A stretch of DNA of 64,000 bases from Neisseria sp. (GTDB taxonomy: Bacteria; Pseudomonadota; Gammaproteobacteria; Burkholderiales; Neisseriaceae): the NCBI RefSeq assembly GCF_030530745.1, contig NZ_JAUMUI010000010.1, positions 20,325 through 84,324 of the forward strand, in the 5' to 3' direction. Made by a program: the position numbers and the translations under genes. The notes beneath the pieces were generated by a model. It was given only the letters and a program-made list of their open reading frames with translations, did no database searches and was not told the DNA's origin. Positions 46,572-56,180 of this stretch are shown in pieces. Each line of letters starts with the position of its first letter. Position 1 is the stretch's first letter.

Positions 46572-48542
46572 AGCGTTTCAAACGCCACCCCCGCATCTTG
46601 GCATTGCAAGGCCGCATTGGTTTTCAGCGCATCATCGCCGCCGAATACCTTATCCAGCGCGAACACTTTTTGCGGCTGCTGTGCCAGCACATCGCGCAGC
46701 AATTCATCGCTGACCGTTTCCAGCAGCAGCGCCGTTTTGCGGCTCCCTGCCGCGTTGTCGAGCCACACCACGCCGTCTGAAAAAATCATCGGGTCGGTGA
46801 GTTGGAAACCCAAACGCAAGGCCAGTTCGTAGGCCATGTTTTCCACCGTGGCATGCGCTTCGACCACATCGCGGAAGATTTCCAGTTGCGCCTCAAGGCC
46901 GTCTGAACTGCGGTTGACGGGGCTTCGCCATTGCTTGAAATTGCTTTCCGCGAGTTTGAAGACTTTGAACCCCGTATCAGGTAGGGTGCAACTTGTTGCA
47001 CCATCTTTGAAACCCGTGTCAAGTAGGGTGCAACTTGTTGCACCACCGTTGTTTCCGTTGCCGTTTTGCGGTGCATCAAGATGCACCCTACGGATTTGCG
47101 CACCCGCGCGGCGGATGCGCTCTTTGGCGATTTCGGCGATGGTGGCAAAACCCGCTTTGCGCGCTTCGGATTTTTCTTCCGTTTCTTCGGGCAGCTGCAC
47201 GCAGATATAGCGGCGCTTGCCGCCGTCTTCGGCGTTAAGCTGCATCACGGCGTGGGCGGTTGTGCCGCTGCCTGAAAAGAAGTCGAGGATTAAATCGTTA
47301 TTACCTGTTGAACAACTTACAATTTTTTGTAACAGAGCAACCGATTTGGGACTATCAAACATTTTATCTTCAAATAATTTAACCTGTTCTTTTGTTGCTG
47401 CCTGATTTAAATAAGAATTGTCTATAAATAAACTATCAAGCATAGCATCTGAATTTTTAATTTCATTTTTATATCGTTTTAAAATAAAACCACGCTCTCT
47501 ATCAGAATGCTGTTCTTTGAATTTTATCTTTCCACTTTTAACCCATAACTCAAAATTTTCTTTTGAGAAAAACCATGCTCTGCCTTTTGGTGGTACATCT
47601 TCCCTTCCTGTAAATGGATTAACAATTGGATAACGGTCTCCATCGCGAGGTGCTGTTGGATTATCAGAAATCCATTCTCCATTCGGGTCGTTATCTGGAT
47701 TTTGATATTGTGAAAAATCCTTTTCTTCTCCTTTTAAGTAAGAAAGCTCTTTATTTTTGGCATAGCAAATTAAATACTCATGTTGAATATTGATACCTGT
47801 TTTTTCAACATTAGTAACACTTTTCGTTTTTCTAATAAATTCTGCTAAAAAATTCTCCGCCCCAAACACCTCATCACACAGCAATTTCAACTGCGCCTGT
47901 TCATTATCATCAATCGAGATAAAAATCACGCCGTCTTCGCGCAACAGGGTTTTCGCCAAATGCAGGCGCGGCAGCATCATATTGAGCCAGTTGCTGTGGT
48001 AGTGGCCGTTGTCGCGGCTGTTTTTGCGCAACGCGCCCTGGAACACGCCGTCGCGTTTCAGGTAGCCCAAGTCGTCTTTGTCGCCCACTCGTTTGGCGTA
48101 TTCTTCGCGGGTTTCGGAAAATTTGTCGGGATAGATAAAGGAATCGCTGCCCGTGTTGTAGGGCGGGTCGATATAGATCATTTTCACGCTGCCTGCATAG
48201 GCTTTTTGCAGGATTTTCAGCGCTTCCATGTTTTCGGCTTCGATAAACACGTTTTGCGTGGCATCAAAATCCACGCTGTCGCTTTTGCAGGGAATTAAAG
48301 TGTTGAAAGTGGGCGATTGCAGGGCGCGGTAGGCGGCGGATTTGCCTGCCCAGTTGAGTTGATAGCGTTCGTTGCTGTCGCAAAGGTTGTCTGCGCCGAG
48401 AATGAGTTTGAGCTTTTCCCAGTCGATTTGGTTTTCGCAGAAGGCTTCGGGGAAAAATTGTTTGAGTTTTAAAAGGTTGTTTTGTTGGAAATTATTTTCT
48501 AATTCGTGTATAATTTCGGTTCGGTTCGGTTCGGTTCGCCAT
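46568..48542 (-). CDS. Phase-variable type III DNA methyltransferase Mod (OFF configuration)
   Basis: Adenine methyltransferase and recognition subunit of the type III system. Catalytic DPPYNTG (motif IV) and DFFSGSGTTAH (SAM-binding motif I) occur in the beta-class order. The natural start is ATG 48542, with AAAGG eight bases before. It is followed by four ACCGA repeats that lead to a stop after 16 codons. With five repeats the frame joins the main frame and gives about 659 residues. The conserved N-terminus (LKQFFPEAFCENQIDWEKLK) is only reached that way; a GTG at 48274 would lose it. ACCGA repeats are known from meningococcal modD. A REP cluster lies in frame near the C-terminal third. Confidence 0.85.
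46981..47091. repeat. REP cluster inside the mod coding sequence
   Basis: Two direct GTAGGGTGCAAC-type copies (46981, 47023) and one opposite GGTGCATC-type copy (47070-47091), in the same arrangement as at 46464. They encode RRVHLDAPQ, GATSCTLLDTGFKD and GATSCTLPDTGFK and keep the frame open. Confidence 0.88.
48516..48535 (-). repeat. Phase-variation tract, four ACCGA repeats
   Basis: TCGGT x4 on the plus strand (ACCGA x4 in coding sense) starting four bases after the ATG of mod. Pentanucleotide gain or loss changes the frame; 2, 5 or 8 repeats would be ON, 4 is OFF. Confidence 0.88.
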
Positions 48543-48576
48543 TGTTTTAGCCTTTCTGTTTGCCCTGATAGTATTG

Positions 48577-48605
48577 AGGCCGTCTGAAATATTTTCAGAC
48601 GGCCT
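48577..48605. terminator. Uptake-sequence terminator of thrS
   Basis: AGGCCGTCTGAAA / TTTTCAGACGGCCT stem directly after the thrS stop and before mod. Confidence 0.75.
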
Positions 48606-48618
48606 GTTGCTGAACATA

Positions 48619-50523
48619 TTAATCGGCAGCCTGCAATTCTTTACGCAGGTGTGCAATAAAGTCTTCCAGCTTTATGCTGCCCAAGTCTTCGGCTTTGCGG
48701 CGCACGGCCACTTGGCCGTTTTCTTTTTCGTTTTCGCCCACTACGATTTGGTAGGGGTAGCGGTATTGGCTGTTGTCGCGGATTTTGTAGCCGATTTTTT
48801 CGTTGCGCAGATCAAGTTCGGCGCGGAAACCGGCGGCTTTGAGTTTTTCTACCACTTCGCGGCAATAGCCGGCCTGTTTTTCGGTGATGTTCATCACCAC
48901 CATTTGCACGGGGGCGAGCCACAGGGGGAAGGAACCGGCGTGTTCTTCAATCAGGATGCCGATAAAGCGTTCCAGCGAGCCCAAGATGGCGCGGTGGAGC
49001 ATCACGGGGCGGGCGCGGCCGTTGTCTTCGGTAACGTATTCGGCACCGAGGCGTTCGGGCAGCACGAAGTCGAGCTGAATAGTGCCGCACTGCCACGAGC
49101 GGCCGATGGCGTCTTTGATATGGTATTCGACTTTGGGGCCGTAGAAGGCACCTTCGCCGGGCAGTTCTTCCCATTCCACGCCGCAGGCGGTGAGCGCGTC
49201 GCGCAGGCCCTGCTCGGCTTTGTCCCAGATTTCGTCGCTGCCCGCGCGTTGTTCGGGACGCAGGGAAAGTTTGACCGACACGTTTTCAAAGCCAAACTGC
49301 TTGTAGACTTTCATCACCAGTTCGTTGAAGGCTTTGGCTTCTTGGGTAATCTGCTCTTCGGTGCAGAAGATGTGGGCATCGTCCTGCACGAAACCGCGCA
49401 CGCGCATCAGGCCGTGCAGCGCGCCGGAGGGTTCGTTGCGGTGGCAGGAGCCGAATTCGGCCAAACGCATGGGCAGGTCGCGGTAGGAGCGCAGGGTGTG
49501 GTTGAAAATCTGAACGTGGCCGGGGCAGTTCATCGGTTTGACGGCGTAGGTGCGTTTTTCCGATTCGGTAACGAACATGTTTTCCTGATAGTTTTCCCAG
49601 TGGCCGGATTTTTCCCAGAAGGCTTTGTCCATCATCAGGGGGGTTTTGATTTCCTGATAGCCTGCGGCTTCGAGTTCGCGGCGCATGTGTTGTTCGATTA
49701 CCTGCCATAAGGTCCAGCCGCGCGGGTGCCAAAACACCATGCCGGGGGCTTCGTCTTGCAGGTGGAACAGATCGAGCTGTTTGCCCAGTTTGCGGTGGTC
49801 GCGCTTTTCTGCCTCTTCCATGCGAGTGATGTAGGCTTTCAAATCTTCTTTGCTCGCCCATGCGGTGCCGTAGATGCGTTGCAGCATTTCGTTGTTGCTG
49901 TCGCCGCGCCAGTAGGCGCCGGCCAGTTTGGTGAGTTTGAAGTTTTTGAGGAAGCGGGTGTTGGGCACGTGCGGGCCGCGGCACATATCCACATATTCCT
50001 GATGGTGGTAGAGGCCCATGGCTTCGACTTCGGGCATGTCGTCAATCAGGCGCAGTTTGTATTCTTCGCCGCGCTCGGCGAAGGTTTTGATGGTTTCGGC
50101 GCGCGGGGTCATCACCTTAATCACGTCGTAATCTTGCGCAATCAGTTCTTTCATGCGCGCCTCGATGGCCGCCATGTCTTCGGGCGTGAACGGTTTTTCG
50201 GTGGCGATGTCGTAATAAAAGCCGTCTTCTATCACGGGGCCGATCACCATTTTGGCGTCGGGGTAAAGCTGTTTGACCGCATGGCCGACCAAGTGGGCGC
50301 ACGAGTGGCGGATGATTTCGACACCTTCCGGGTCTTTAGGGGTGATGATTTGCACGGCGGCATCTTCGGTAATAGGATCAGATGCATCGCGCAATTCACC
50401 GTTTACCTTACCCGCTACGGTTGCTTTGGCCAAGCCCGAACCGATATCGGCAGCAATTTGGGCAACGGTAACCGGGGCTTCGTATTGGCGGACGGAACCA
50501 TCGGGCAGGGTAATATTAATCAT
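48619..50523 (-). CDS. thrS: Threonyl-tRNA synthetase
   Basis: The 634-residue class II synthetase has an N-terminal TGS domain ([15 protein letters not shown]), an editing domain ([19 protein letters not shown]), a catalytic core with [10 protein letters not shown] and [15 protein letters not shown], and an anticodon-binding C-terminus. ATG 50523 is chosen: GGAG sits seven bases before it, and 50 residues of the longer frame overlap the tRNA-Val. Normally infC follows directly; here the island does. Confidence 0.97.
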   Translation of the reverse strand: MINITLPDGSVRQYEAPVTVAQIAADIGSGLAKATVAGKVNGELRDASDPITEDAAVQIITPKDPEGVEIIRHSCAHLVGHAVKQLYPDAKMVIGPVIEDGFYYDIATEKPFTPEDMAAIEARMKELIAQDYDVIKVMTPRAETIKTFAERGEEYKLRLIDDMPEVEAMGLYHHQEYVDMCRGPHVPNTRFLKNFKLTKLAGAYWRGDSNNEMLQRIYGTAWASKEDLKAYITRMEEAEKRDHRKLGKQLDLFHLQDEAPGMVFWHPRGWTLWQVIEQHMRRELEAAGYQEIKTPLMMDKAFWEKSGHWENYQENMFVTESEKRTYAVKPMNCPGHVQIFNHTLRSYRDLPMRLAEFGSCHRNEPSGALHGLMRVRGFVQDDAHIFCTEEQITQEAKAFNELVMKVYKQFGFENVSVKLSLRPEQRAGSDEIWDKAEQGLRDALTACGVEWEELPGEGAFYGPKVEYHIKDAIGRSWQCGTIQLDFVLPERLGAEYVTEDNGRARPVMLHRAILGSLERFIGILIEEHAGSFPLWLAPVQMVVMNITEKQAGYCREVVEKLKAAGFRAELDLRNEKIGYKIRDNSQYRYPYQIVVGENEKENGQVAVRRKAEDLGSIKLEDFIAHLRKELQAAD

Positions 50524-50633
50524 CAAACACTCCGGAAAAAAAACAGGCTTTTTCAAACAGCCCCTAGAAATCAAATATGAAAACAAAGAAACAACAAAAG
50601 CACACCGGTGCGGCTTTTGTTGTTTGCGGAATA

Positions 50634-50710
50634 TGGTAGGCACGATCGGATTCGAACCAACGACCCCCACCATGTCAAGGTGGTGCTCTAACCAACTGAG
50701 CTACGTGCCT
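50634..50710 (-). tRNA. tRNA-Val (GAC anticodon)
   Basis: A 77-base cloverleaf with encoded CCA: acceptor AGGCACG/CGTGCCT, D-arm TAGCTCAGTTGGTTAGAGC, anticodon stem CCACC-TTGACAT-GGTGG with GAC, T-arm GGTTCGAATCC. Confidence 0.93.
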
Positions 50711-50773
50711 GAAAAATTAGGAGTTAAATTATATGGGGCTTTGCATGTTTTTACAAGTTTGTAACCGCATGCA

Positions 50774-50933
50774 GAGACCTTTGCAAGTCTCCGTCTGCAG
50801 CGCATTTCTGCGTTGTGCGTTTATACCCTTTTAGGGTACAGCCCGCTCGCTTAGCCTTGTATTTGATATATCTGCACCCGCTGCGCTGCTACGCCTTGAA
50901 CTGCATCCACATCCGTGAAGGGGCAAAGGTCTC
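50774..50933. mobile_element. MITE with GAGACCTTTGCAA ends (third full copy)
   Basis: 160 bases bounded by GAGACCTTTGCAA and its complement, with interior identities to the copy at 7454 (CGCATTTCTGCGTTGTG, CTGCTACGCCTTGAACTGCATCC minus its last base). It has an extra inner palindrome ACCCTTTTAGGGT. Confidence 0.75.
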
Positions 50934-51047
50934 AGAATTTCGAACGTACTTGAAAATGTTGCGGTAAATGCCGCTGGGGTCGATTTGCTTCCATGAGCTC
51001 CAAACCAAAAAAACCGATTCCTAATTAATCATGGGCATTTAGATAAG

Positions 51048-51079
51048 AAAAAACCCACTTAAAAAAAGCGGGTTTTTTT
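51048..51079. terminator. Terminator downstream of tRNA-fMet
   Basis: AAAAAACCCACTT and AAGCGGGTTTTTT form a stem with one mismatch, ending seven bases from the tRNA 3' end. Confidence 0.7.
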
Positions 51080-51085
51080 GTAATG

Positions 51086-51162
<77 letters not shown>

Positions 51163-51245
51163 TCAGAATTTAGGCGGTAATTATATGAATCAATATAGAA
51201 TCATGTCAACTGCTTTTTGGTTTTTTTTATTTGTAAGAAATTCTA

Positions 51246-51349
51246 GAGGTTGTCGGCATCCAATGCAACAGCGGTATTTTGGCAGAAGCCCCCCGTTTGC
51301 GGCATTAGATCGCGTAGCGGACTTGCGAGGCTAAAATGTCGGCAGCCTC
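51246..51349. repeat. Candidate small MITE with GAGG(C/T)TG ends
   Basis: GAGGTTGTCGGCAT at the left and the complement of GAGGCTGCCGACAT at the right (11 of 14 identical) bound 104 non-coding bases. Confidence 0.4.
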
Positions 51350-51742
51350 TTTTTTTTGTGCTATGTAATGCTTCCGTTGTATTAAGTTTACAAAACTATG
51401 AATTTTATTACATTTGTCATGAAATTGAAATTTCTTTCTTTATGGCGTTTTATTTTGCTTTTTTTTGATTGTCTTTTTATTTGTTTCATTATTTTTATTT
51501 TTTGTGGAAAAAGATTTTATTTGTTTGGTTGTTTTGACGTGATACTTATTTTGGGTTAAATGGAGGCTCTTTGTTTTTTAATGATTAATATTGATATAAG
51601 CCATTGTTCAGGATACGATATATATTTACGGATCCAGTTTTGGAAGACCTGTTATGGCAGATTGATAACCGAGCTGGCAGCAGGATGTCCGTTATTGTTT
51701 GAAATTAAACATTTTAGTGATTAACCAACAGAATGACAGAAT
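51350..51742. other. Very AT-rich leader of the LytTR regulator gene
   Basis: No gene. Long T-rich stretches (51420-51620) contrast with the surrounding GC content and may hold the regulator's promoter. Confidence 0.5.
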
Positions 51743-52474
51743 ATGCTGAGTGCCATTATTGTTGAAGATGAAGTGTTGGCGGCGGAGCGTTTGCGGGTTC
51801 TGCTGGAAGAGTGCAATATTGTTTTGCTGAAGGTTTTCCATCATGCCCAGCCTGCTTTGGATTGGCTGAGTATTCATGAAGTGGATATTGTGTTTGCAGA
51901 TATAGGCCTGCCCGAGATTACCGGTTTGGATTTTGTCGAGCGCATTAAGCGGGCAGCGAAGAAACAGCCTGAAATTATTTTTACGACGGCATACGAAGAA
52001 CATGCTTTGCGCGCTTTCGAGCTTGCAGCTGCAGACTACCTGCTCAAACCGATTAAAGTTTCGCGTCTGCAGGCGGCGTTGGAGCGTTTGAGTGAGAAGC
52101 ACCGTGAAAAGGCCGATGATTTTACGCACTTCAAAGTGTTCAACCGCAACCGCATGGTTGAGATCCCGTGGCAGCAGGCGCGTTATTTGATGGCAGAACA
52201 TAAAACGGTGTTTTTATTTGCCGGAGACGGGCAGAGTTATGAGCTGCCGAAAACGCTGGTTTATTGGGAAGAATTGCTGGGGGAAAAGGTTATCCGTATC
52301 CACCGTAATGCTTTGATATTCCGTCATACGTTGGATTGTCTGATCCGCTTGGATAACGGAGAGGAAGACGATAATAATGCCTCTTGGGGAGCCTGTATTT
52401 TGGATGTGGAGAAACCTTTGGCCGTGAGCCGTCGGCAATTGGCCACTATCCGTAAGATTTTGCGCGAAGGGTGA
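51743..52474 (+). CDS. LytTR-type response regulator (AlgR-like)
   Basis: The 243-residue two-component regulator has a receiver domain (acidic pair VEDE at 8-10, phospho-acceptor Asp 53 in FADIGLPE, TTAYEEHALRAFEL, conserved Lys in LLKPIK) and a C-terminal LytTR DNA-binding domain (about 135-240, RIHRNALI). No histidine kinase is adjacent on either side, so its signal partner is elsewhere. Confidence 0.92.
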   Translation: MLSAIIVEDEVLAAERLRVLLEECNIVLLKVFHHAQPALDWLSIHEVDIVFADIGLPEITGLDFVERIKRAAKKQPEIIFTTAYEEHALRAFELAAADYLLKPIKVSRLQAALERLSEKHREKADDFTHFKVFNRNRMVEIPWQQARYLMAEHKTVFLFAGDGQSYELPKTLVYWEELLGEKVIRIHRNALIFRHTLDCLIRLDNGEEDDNNASWGACILDVEKPLAVSRRQLATIRKILREG

Positions 52475-52606
52475 GGCCGGGGTTTTTTGATACGTTGTCT
52501 GTTTTGTACCGGAGAATTTTTATCGGTTAACGGTGTATTTCGGCCGTATGAAAGGATTGAACCGCCCCAATCTCGGAGAAGCTGAGAATTTTTATCAAAC
52601 AGCCTG

Positions 52607-52646
52607 AAAAAGCCGAGCCCGTATACGACAGGGCCCGGCTTTTTTA
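52607..52646 (+). terminator. Terminator after the LytTR regulator
   Basis: AAAAAGCCGAGCCC / GGGCCCGGCTTTTTT stem with a short loop and a T run. Confidence 0.85.
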
Positions 52647-52805
52647 AGTTTAAACTGATGTGCCCATGGTTGTGATAATGTTCCAACAAGAACGACACAT
52701 AAAGCGTCGCCCTGCGTATTGCCCTGGTTGGGAAGGGGTTGCGCCCCTTTCTGATAAACCCAAATTCTACCGCTTCCAACCGCAAAGGAATTTTTGATGA
52801 AAATA
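52647..52805. other. Gene-free stretch left of a Correia element
   Basis: Open frames on the minus strand here show no recognisable domain. I see no supported gene between 52475 and 53108 apart from the terminator and the Correia element. Confidence 0.4.
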
Positions 52806-52965
52806 TATAGTGGCTTAAATTTAACGCAGTACCGCGTTGCGGCGCCTTGCTTAAAGAGAACGGTTTTGTAAACCGCTGAAGCGGCAGGCAACAGAACCGG
52901 TTCCGTACTATCTGTACTGTCTGCGGATTGGCCGACTTGTCCTCTTTTAAATTTAAGCCACTATA
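52806..52965. mobile_element. Correia repeat enclosed element (second copy)
   Basis: TATAGTGGCTTAAATTTAA and TTAAATTTAAGCCACTATA bound 160 bases. The interior shares TTCCGTACTATCTGTACTG with the copy at 29116. It is downstream of luxS (minus strand). Confidence 0.9.
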
Positions 52966-53108
52966 CACATCTGCCACAACCATCTGCTCCATCACCGGTA
53001 ACACACCTGCCGCATAAAAAACTTCGTCTGCAAACCGGTTGGGGCGTGTGCCCGATTTTTTTTAGGGGCGGCTCACTCTTTTCAGACGGCCTTGTTGCCT
53101 TGCAGGCA

Positions 53109-53615
53109 TCAGTTGCCCAACAGGCTTTCGTCCAACGTCAAATCTTCGCTTTTGTTCACACCTGCCCCGCGTTCGATTATGTTGCGGGCGATGTCTTGCG
53201 CCTCGGCCAGCGAGTGCATTTGATAGGTGCCGCACTGGTATTCGTTCAGCTCGGGGATTTCGTTTTGGCTTTTTACATTTAACACATCCTGCATCGAAGC
53301 GAGCCAGGCGCCGGCCACACGCTCTTCGTCGGGAGTCCCGATCAGGCTCATATAAAAGCCGGTGCGGCAGCCCATCGGCGAAATATCGATAATTTCCACA
53401 TCGGAGCTGTTCAGGTGGTCGCGCATAAAGCCCGCAAACAGATGCTCCAGCGTGTGTATGCCTTTTTCGGGCAGAATTTCCTGATTCGGCACGCAAAAGC
53501 GCAAATCGTAAACGGTGATGTCGTCGCCTTTGGGCGTGCGCATGGTTTTGGCCACCCGCACCGCAGGCGCGTGCATGCGGGTGTGGTCTACTTTGAAGCT
53601 GTCGAGCAGCGGCAT
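53109..53615 (-). CDS. luxS: S-ribosylhomocysteine lyase (autoinducer-2 synthesis)
   Basis: The 168-residue metalloenzyme cleaves S-ribosylhomocysteine to homocysteine and the AI-2 precursor DPD. The metal site is visible as HTLEH (His, Glu and His) and the later Cys in YQCGTY; the start is [17 protein letters not shown] 53615 has AAGGAAA six bases before. It recycles the SAM by-product made by methyltransferases. Confidence 0.96.
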   Translation of the reverse strand: MPLLDSFKVDHTRMHAPAVRVAKTMRTPKGDDITVYDLRFCVPNQEILPEKGIHTLEHLFAGFMRDHLNSSDVEIIDISPMGCRTGFYMSLIGTPDEERVAGAWLASMQDVLNVKSQNEIPELNEYQCGTYQMHSLAEAQDIARNIIERGAGVNKSEDLTLDESLLGN

Positions 53616-53771
53616 AATCGTTTCCTTTTCAGATTCCGGCAAAACCGCATCATAGCATTTTTGCTGCGCCTGCGTGCAGTCCGGCTTCCCTTGTAGTTCG
53701 GCCGACGAGCCTGTTTTAACATTTAAAATAAAAATCCATATCTTATCTTATATTTACACAGATAAAGATAT

Positions 53772-53799
53772 TTGCAATCATGAAAAATTCTGTTATTAT
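53772..53799 (+). promoter_or_regulatory. Candidate fetA promoter
   Basis: TTGCAA, 16 bases, TATTAT. There is no poly-C tract between the elements, unlike the phase-variable gonococcal/meningococcal fetA promoter. Confidence 0.5.
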
Positions 53800-53812
53800 C
53801 TGTTTCCAGATT

Positions 53813-53832
53813 AGAGATAATCATTATTATTT
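53813..53832 (+). promoter_or_regulatory. Fur box upstream of fetA
   Basis: AGAGATAATCATTATTATT is close to the GATAATGATAATCATTATC consensus, just downstream of the promoter and 75 bases before fetA. This implies iron repression. Confidence 0.6.
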
Positions 53833-53906
53833 CTTGCTGAAGTTGGAGCCGGTACGGAAAACAGCGGGAAATTCCCAATAATCATCAGTTCCCGACGGAG
53901 AGAGTT

Positions 53907-55991
53907 ATGAAAAAGTTCAAACAACTGCCTTTAACCACAGCGGTTTTGGGTGCAATGCTGGCAGTGCCCGCTTTTGCGGAAACCGCCCGACCCCGGGAAG
54001 TAGCAGAGCTGGATACCGTCGTGGTCAGCGGCCGCCAAGGCTTGAAGGTGAAAACCAATGTGATCAACCAGCAGAAAAAAGACGAAAGCGTCGAAACCGA
54101 TTTGCGCGGCCTGTTTAAAGACGAGCCCGCCATCAGCATCGGCGGCGGTAACGGCACGTCGCAATACATGTATATCCGGGGTATGGGGCAGAACTCGGTA
54201 GACGTAAAGGTGGATAACGGCTATTCCGACAGCCAGATCCACTACCACCAAGGCCGTCATATGCTGGATCCGGCACTGGTTAAGATTGTTTCCGTGCAGA
54301 AAGGTGCGGGCAGCGCATCGGCCGGCATCGGTCAGACCAACGGTGCGGTGGTTGCCAAAACCCTTGATGCCGCCGATTTGCTGAAAAACAGCAGCAACCC
54401 CAATTTCGGTGCACGCGTCAATGCGGGTTACAACAGCAATAACGGCCACAACTATGGCGCAGCAGTATTCGGTCAGTCCGGCGTGTTTGATTATCTGATT
54501 GCAGGTACGCGTACTAAAGAAAGCGAATACAAAGGCGGCAAGGGATATGTCAATGCTTGGAACGGTTCCGATCGCGTGCCTTACAGCGCGTTGGACAAAA
54601 CCGGCTATTTGGCCAAAATCGGTGCCACTTTGGGCAACCACCGTTTTGTTTTGAGCCACCGCAATGAGCAGCATAAAGGCGAGCGCCTAGTGCGTGAGGA
54701 ATTTGGTATGTGGCAGGACTATATTAGGCCTAACGGCAGTCTTGCAACCCAAGCTCCGGCCATGCGTAAAATGACCGTCAATCACACCAATTTTGAATAT
54801 ATCGGTAAAGATTTGGGCTTTGCTGAGAAAGTGGAAGCCAATGTTTACCGCTTGGAGCAGGGACGTTGGTCGGCCGACGATTCGGGCAACGGTTATGCGG
54901 GCGGCAGCCGCAATACGGCACCGACTAAAAACAAACTCGATACCATTGGTGCCAATGTGAATTTCGATTCGCGCTTCAATGATAAGTTCTGGCTGAAATA
55001 CGGTGTCAACTACCGAAATCAGGAAGCCAAGCCGAATCAGATTTTCCGTGCGGGCATGAAAAATCAAGAGAAACAAGATGTTGGTGTTTACGGTGAGGCT
55101 ATTGTTGATGTTGTTGATGACGTAACCTTGACCGCGGGCTTGCGTTACGATTATTTCAATTTCAAATCAATGGACAGTAAAAAAGTCAGCGATGGCGCGC
55201 TGAATCCGAGTTTGGGCGTTATTTGGCAGGCTACGCCTGATTTGAGTTTCAGTGCCAGCCACAATTACGCCACACGCAGCCCGCGTATGTATGATGTGCT
55301 GATGGCGACAGGAAACAATATTGTTTCCATTGCCGACGGTACCAAGGCAGAAAAGGCCCGCAACACCGAAATCGGTTTCAACTACAATAACGGAACATTC
55401 GGCTTTGACGGAGGGTATTTCTGGCAAAACATCAAAGACGCATTGGGTGATACCGTTGCACGCGATAACCACCTGTGCCTGACGGGTGGCGTTTCCAGCA
55501 GCTGTTTCCGCGAAATCATCAATGCGGGCAGGGTGAAAAACAAAGGCTACGAACTGGGCGCGTCTTACCGCTATGAGGGGCTTACCGCCCGTTTGGGTGT
55601 GTCGCATGCCAAGCCGCGCTTCTACGGCGAGCGCCTGAGTGCCAACCCCGAATACGCCGCCGCCATCGGCCGCACTTGGACGGCTTCGCTGGCCTACCGT
55701 TTCAACAAGCCGAATCTGGAGCTGGGCGTGCACCACCGCCAAGTGGAAAAAGTTAAGCCTGAAGATAATTTCTTCCTGAGCAACAACACGGTTAACGCGG
55801 CCTCCGAAGGCAAGGCTTCTTACGGGGTAACAGACATTACCGCCAACTGGAAACCGCTGGGTAAAGACAAAATGAATGTGAATTTTGCGGTGAACAATAT
55901 TGCCAACAAAAATTATATTCCCCATGCCCAGCGCAGCAGCCTGCCGGGGGCTGGACGTGAATATCGTGTTGCGCTGAATTACACCTTCTGA
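53907..55991 (+). CDS. fetA: TonB-dependent siderophore receptor FetA/FrpB
   Basis: The 694-residue outer-membrane receptor has a signal peptide (cleaved after AFA, about residue 24), a TonB-box-like DTVVVSG (about 36-42), a plug domain with YIRGMGQNSVDVKVDNGYSDS and a 22-strand barrel ending in the aromatic YRVALNYTF. FetA takes up ferric enterobactin-like siderophores and is a variable antigen. A Fur box precedes it, and the binding-protein gene fetB follows. Confidence 0.93.
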   Translation: MKKFKQLPLTTAVLGAMLAVPAFAETARPREVAELDTVVVSGRQGLKVKTNVINQQKKDESVETDLRGLFKDEPAISIGGGNGTSQYMYIRGMGQNSVDVKVDNGYSDSQIHYHQGRHMLDPALVKIVSVQKGAGSASAGIGQTNGAVVAKTLDAADLLKNSSNPNFGARVNAGYNSNNGHNYGAAVFGQSGVFDYLIAGTRTKESEYKGGKGYVNAWNGSDRVPYSALDKTGYLAKIGATLGNHRFVLSHRNEQHKGERLVREEFGMWQDYIRPNGSLATQAPAMRKMTVNHTNFEYIGKDLGFAEKVEANVYRLEQGRWSADDSGNGYAGGSRNTAPTKNKLDTIGANVNFDSRFNDKFWLKYGVNYRNQEAKPNQIFRAGMKNQEKQDVGVYGEAIVDVVDDVTLTAGLRYDYFNFKSMDSKKVSDGALNPSLGVIWQATPDLSFSASHNYATRSPRMYDVLMATGNNIVSIADGTKAEKARNTEIGFNYNNGTFGFDGGYFWQNIKDALGDTVARDNHLCLTGGVSSSCFREIINAGRVKNKGYELGASYRYEGLTARLGVSHAKPRFYGERLSANPEYAAAIGRTWTASLAYRFNKPNLELGVHHRQVEKVKPEDNFFLSNNTVNAASEGKASYGVTDITANWKPLGKDKMNVNFAVNNIANKNYIPHAQRSSLPGAGREYRVALNYTF

Positions 55992-56180
55992 TTTCCGCCC
56001 CACCGGAAAACAGACAATGTCGTCTGAACATTATCTTTCAGACGGCATTGCAGCGGTGAAAAGGGCCGTTCCCGAATATTCCGCCATCGGTATGGCGGAT
56101 GGCGTTGCAGGCTGCCCGACAACAATATTCAGACGGCCTATAACCGATATTCGATTTTCACAACATCAGGAGCATCAAAA

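Noticed and set aside
45738-47091. CRISPR array
   Set aside because: The repeats are short palindromes in alternating orientation with irregular spacing and a RAYT beside them, and there are no cas genes; they are REP elements.
48574-49710. 378-codon plus-strand frame over thrS
   Set aside because: Antisense shadow of thrS beginning inside a terminator hairpin.
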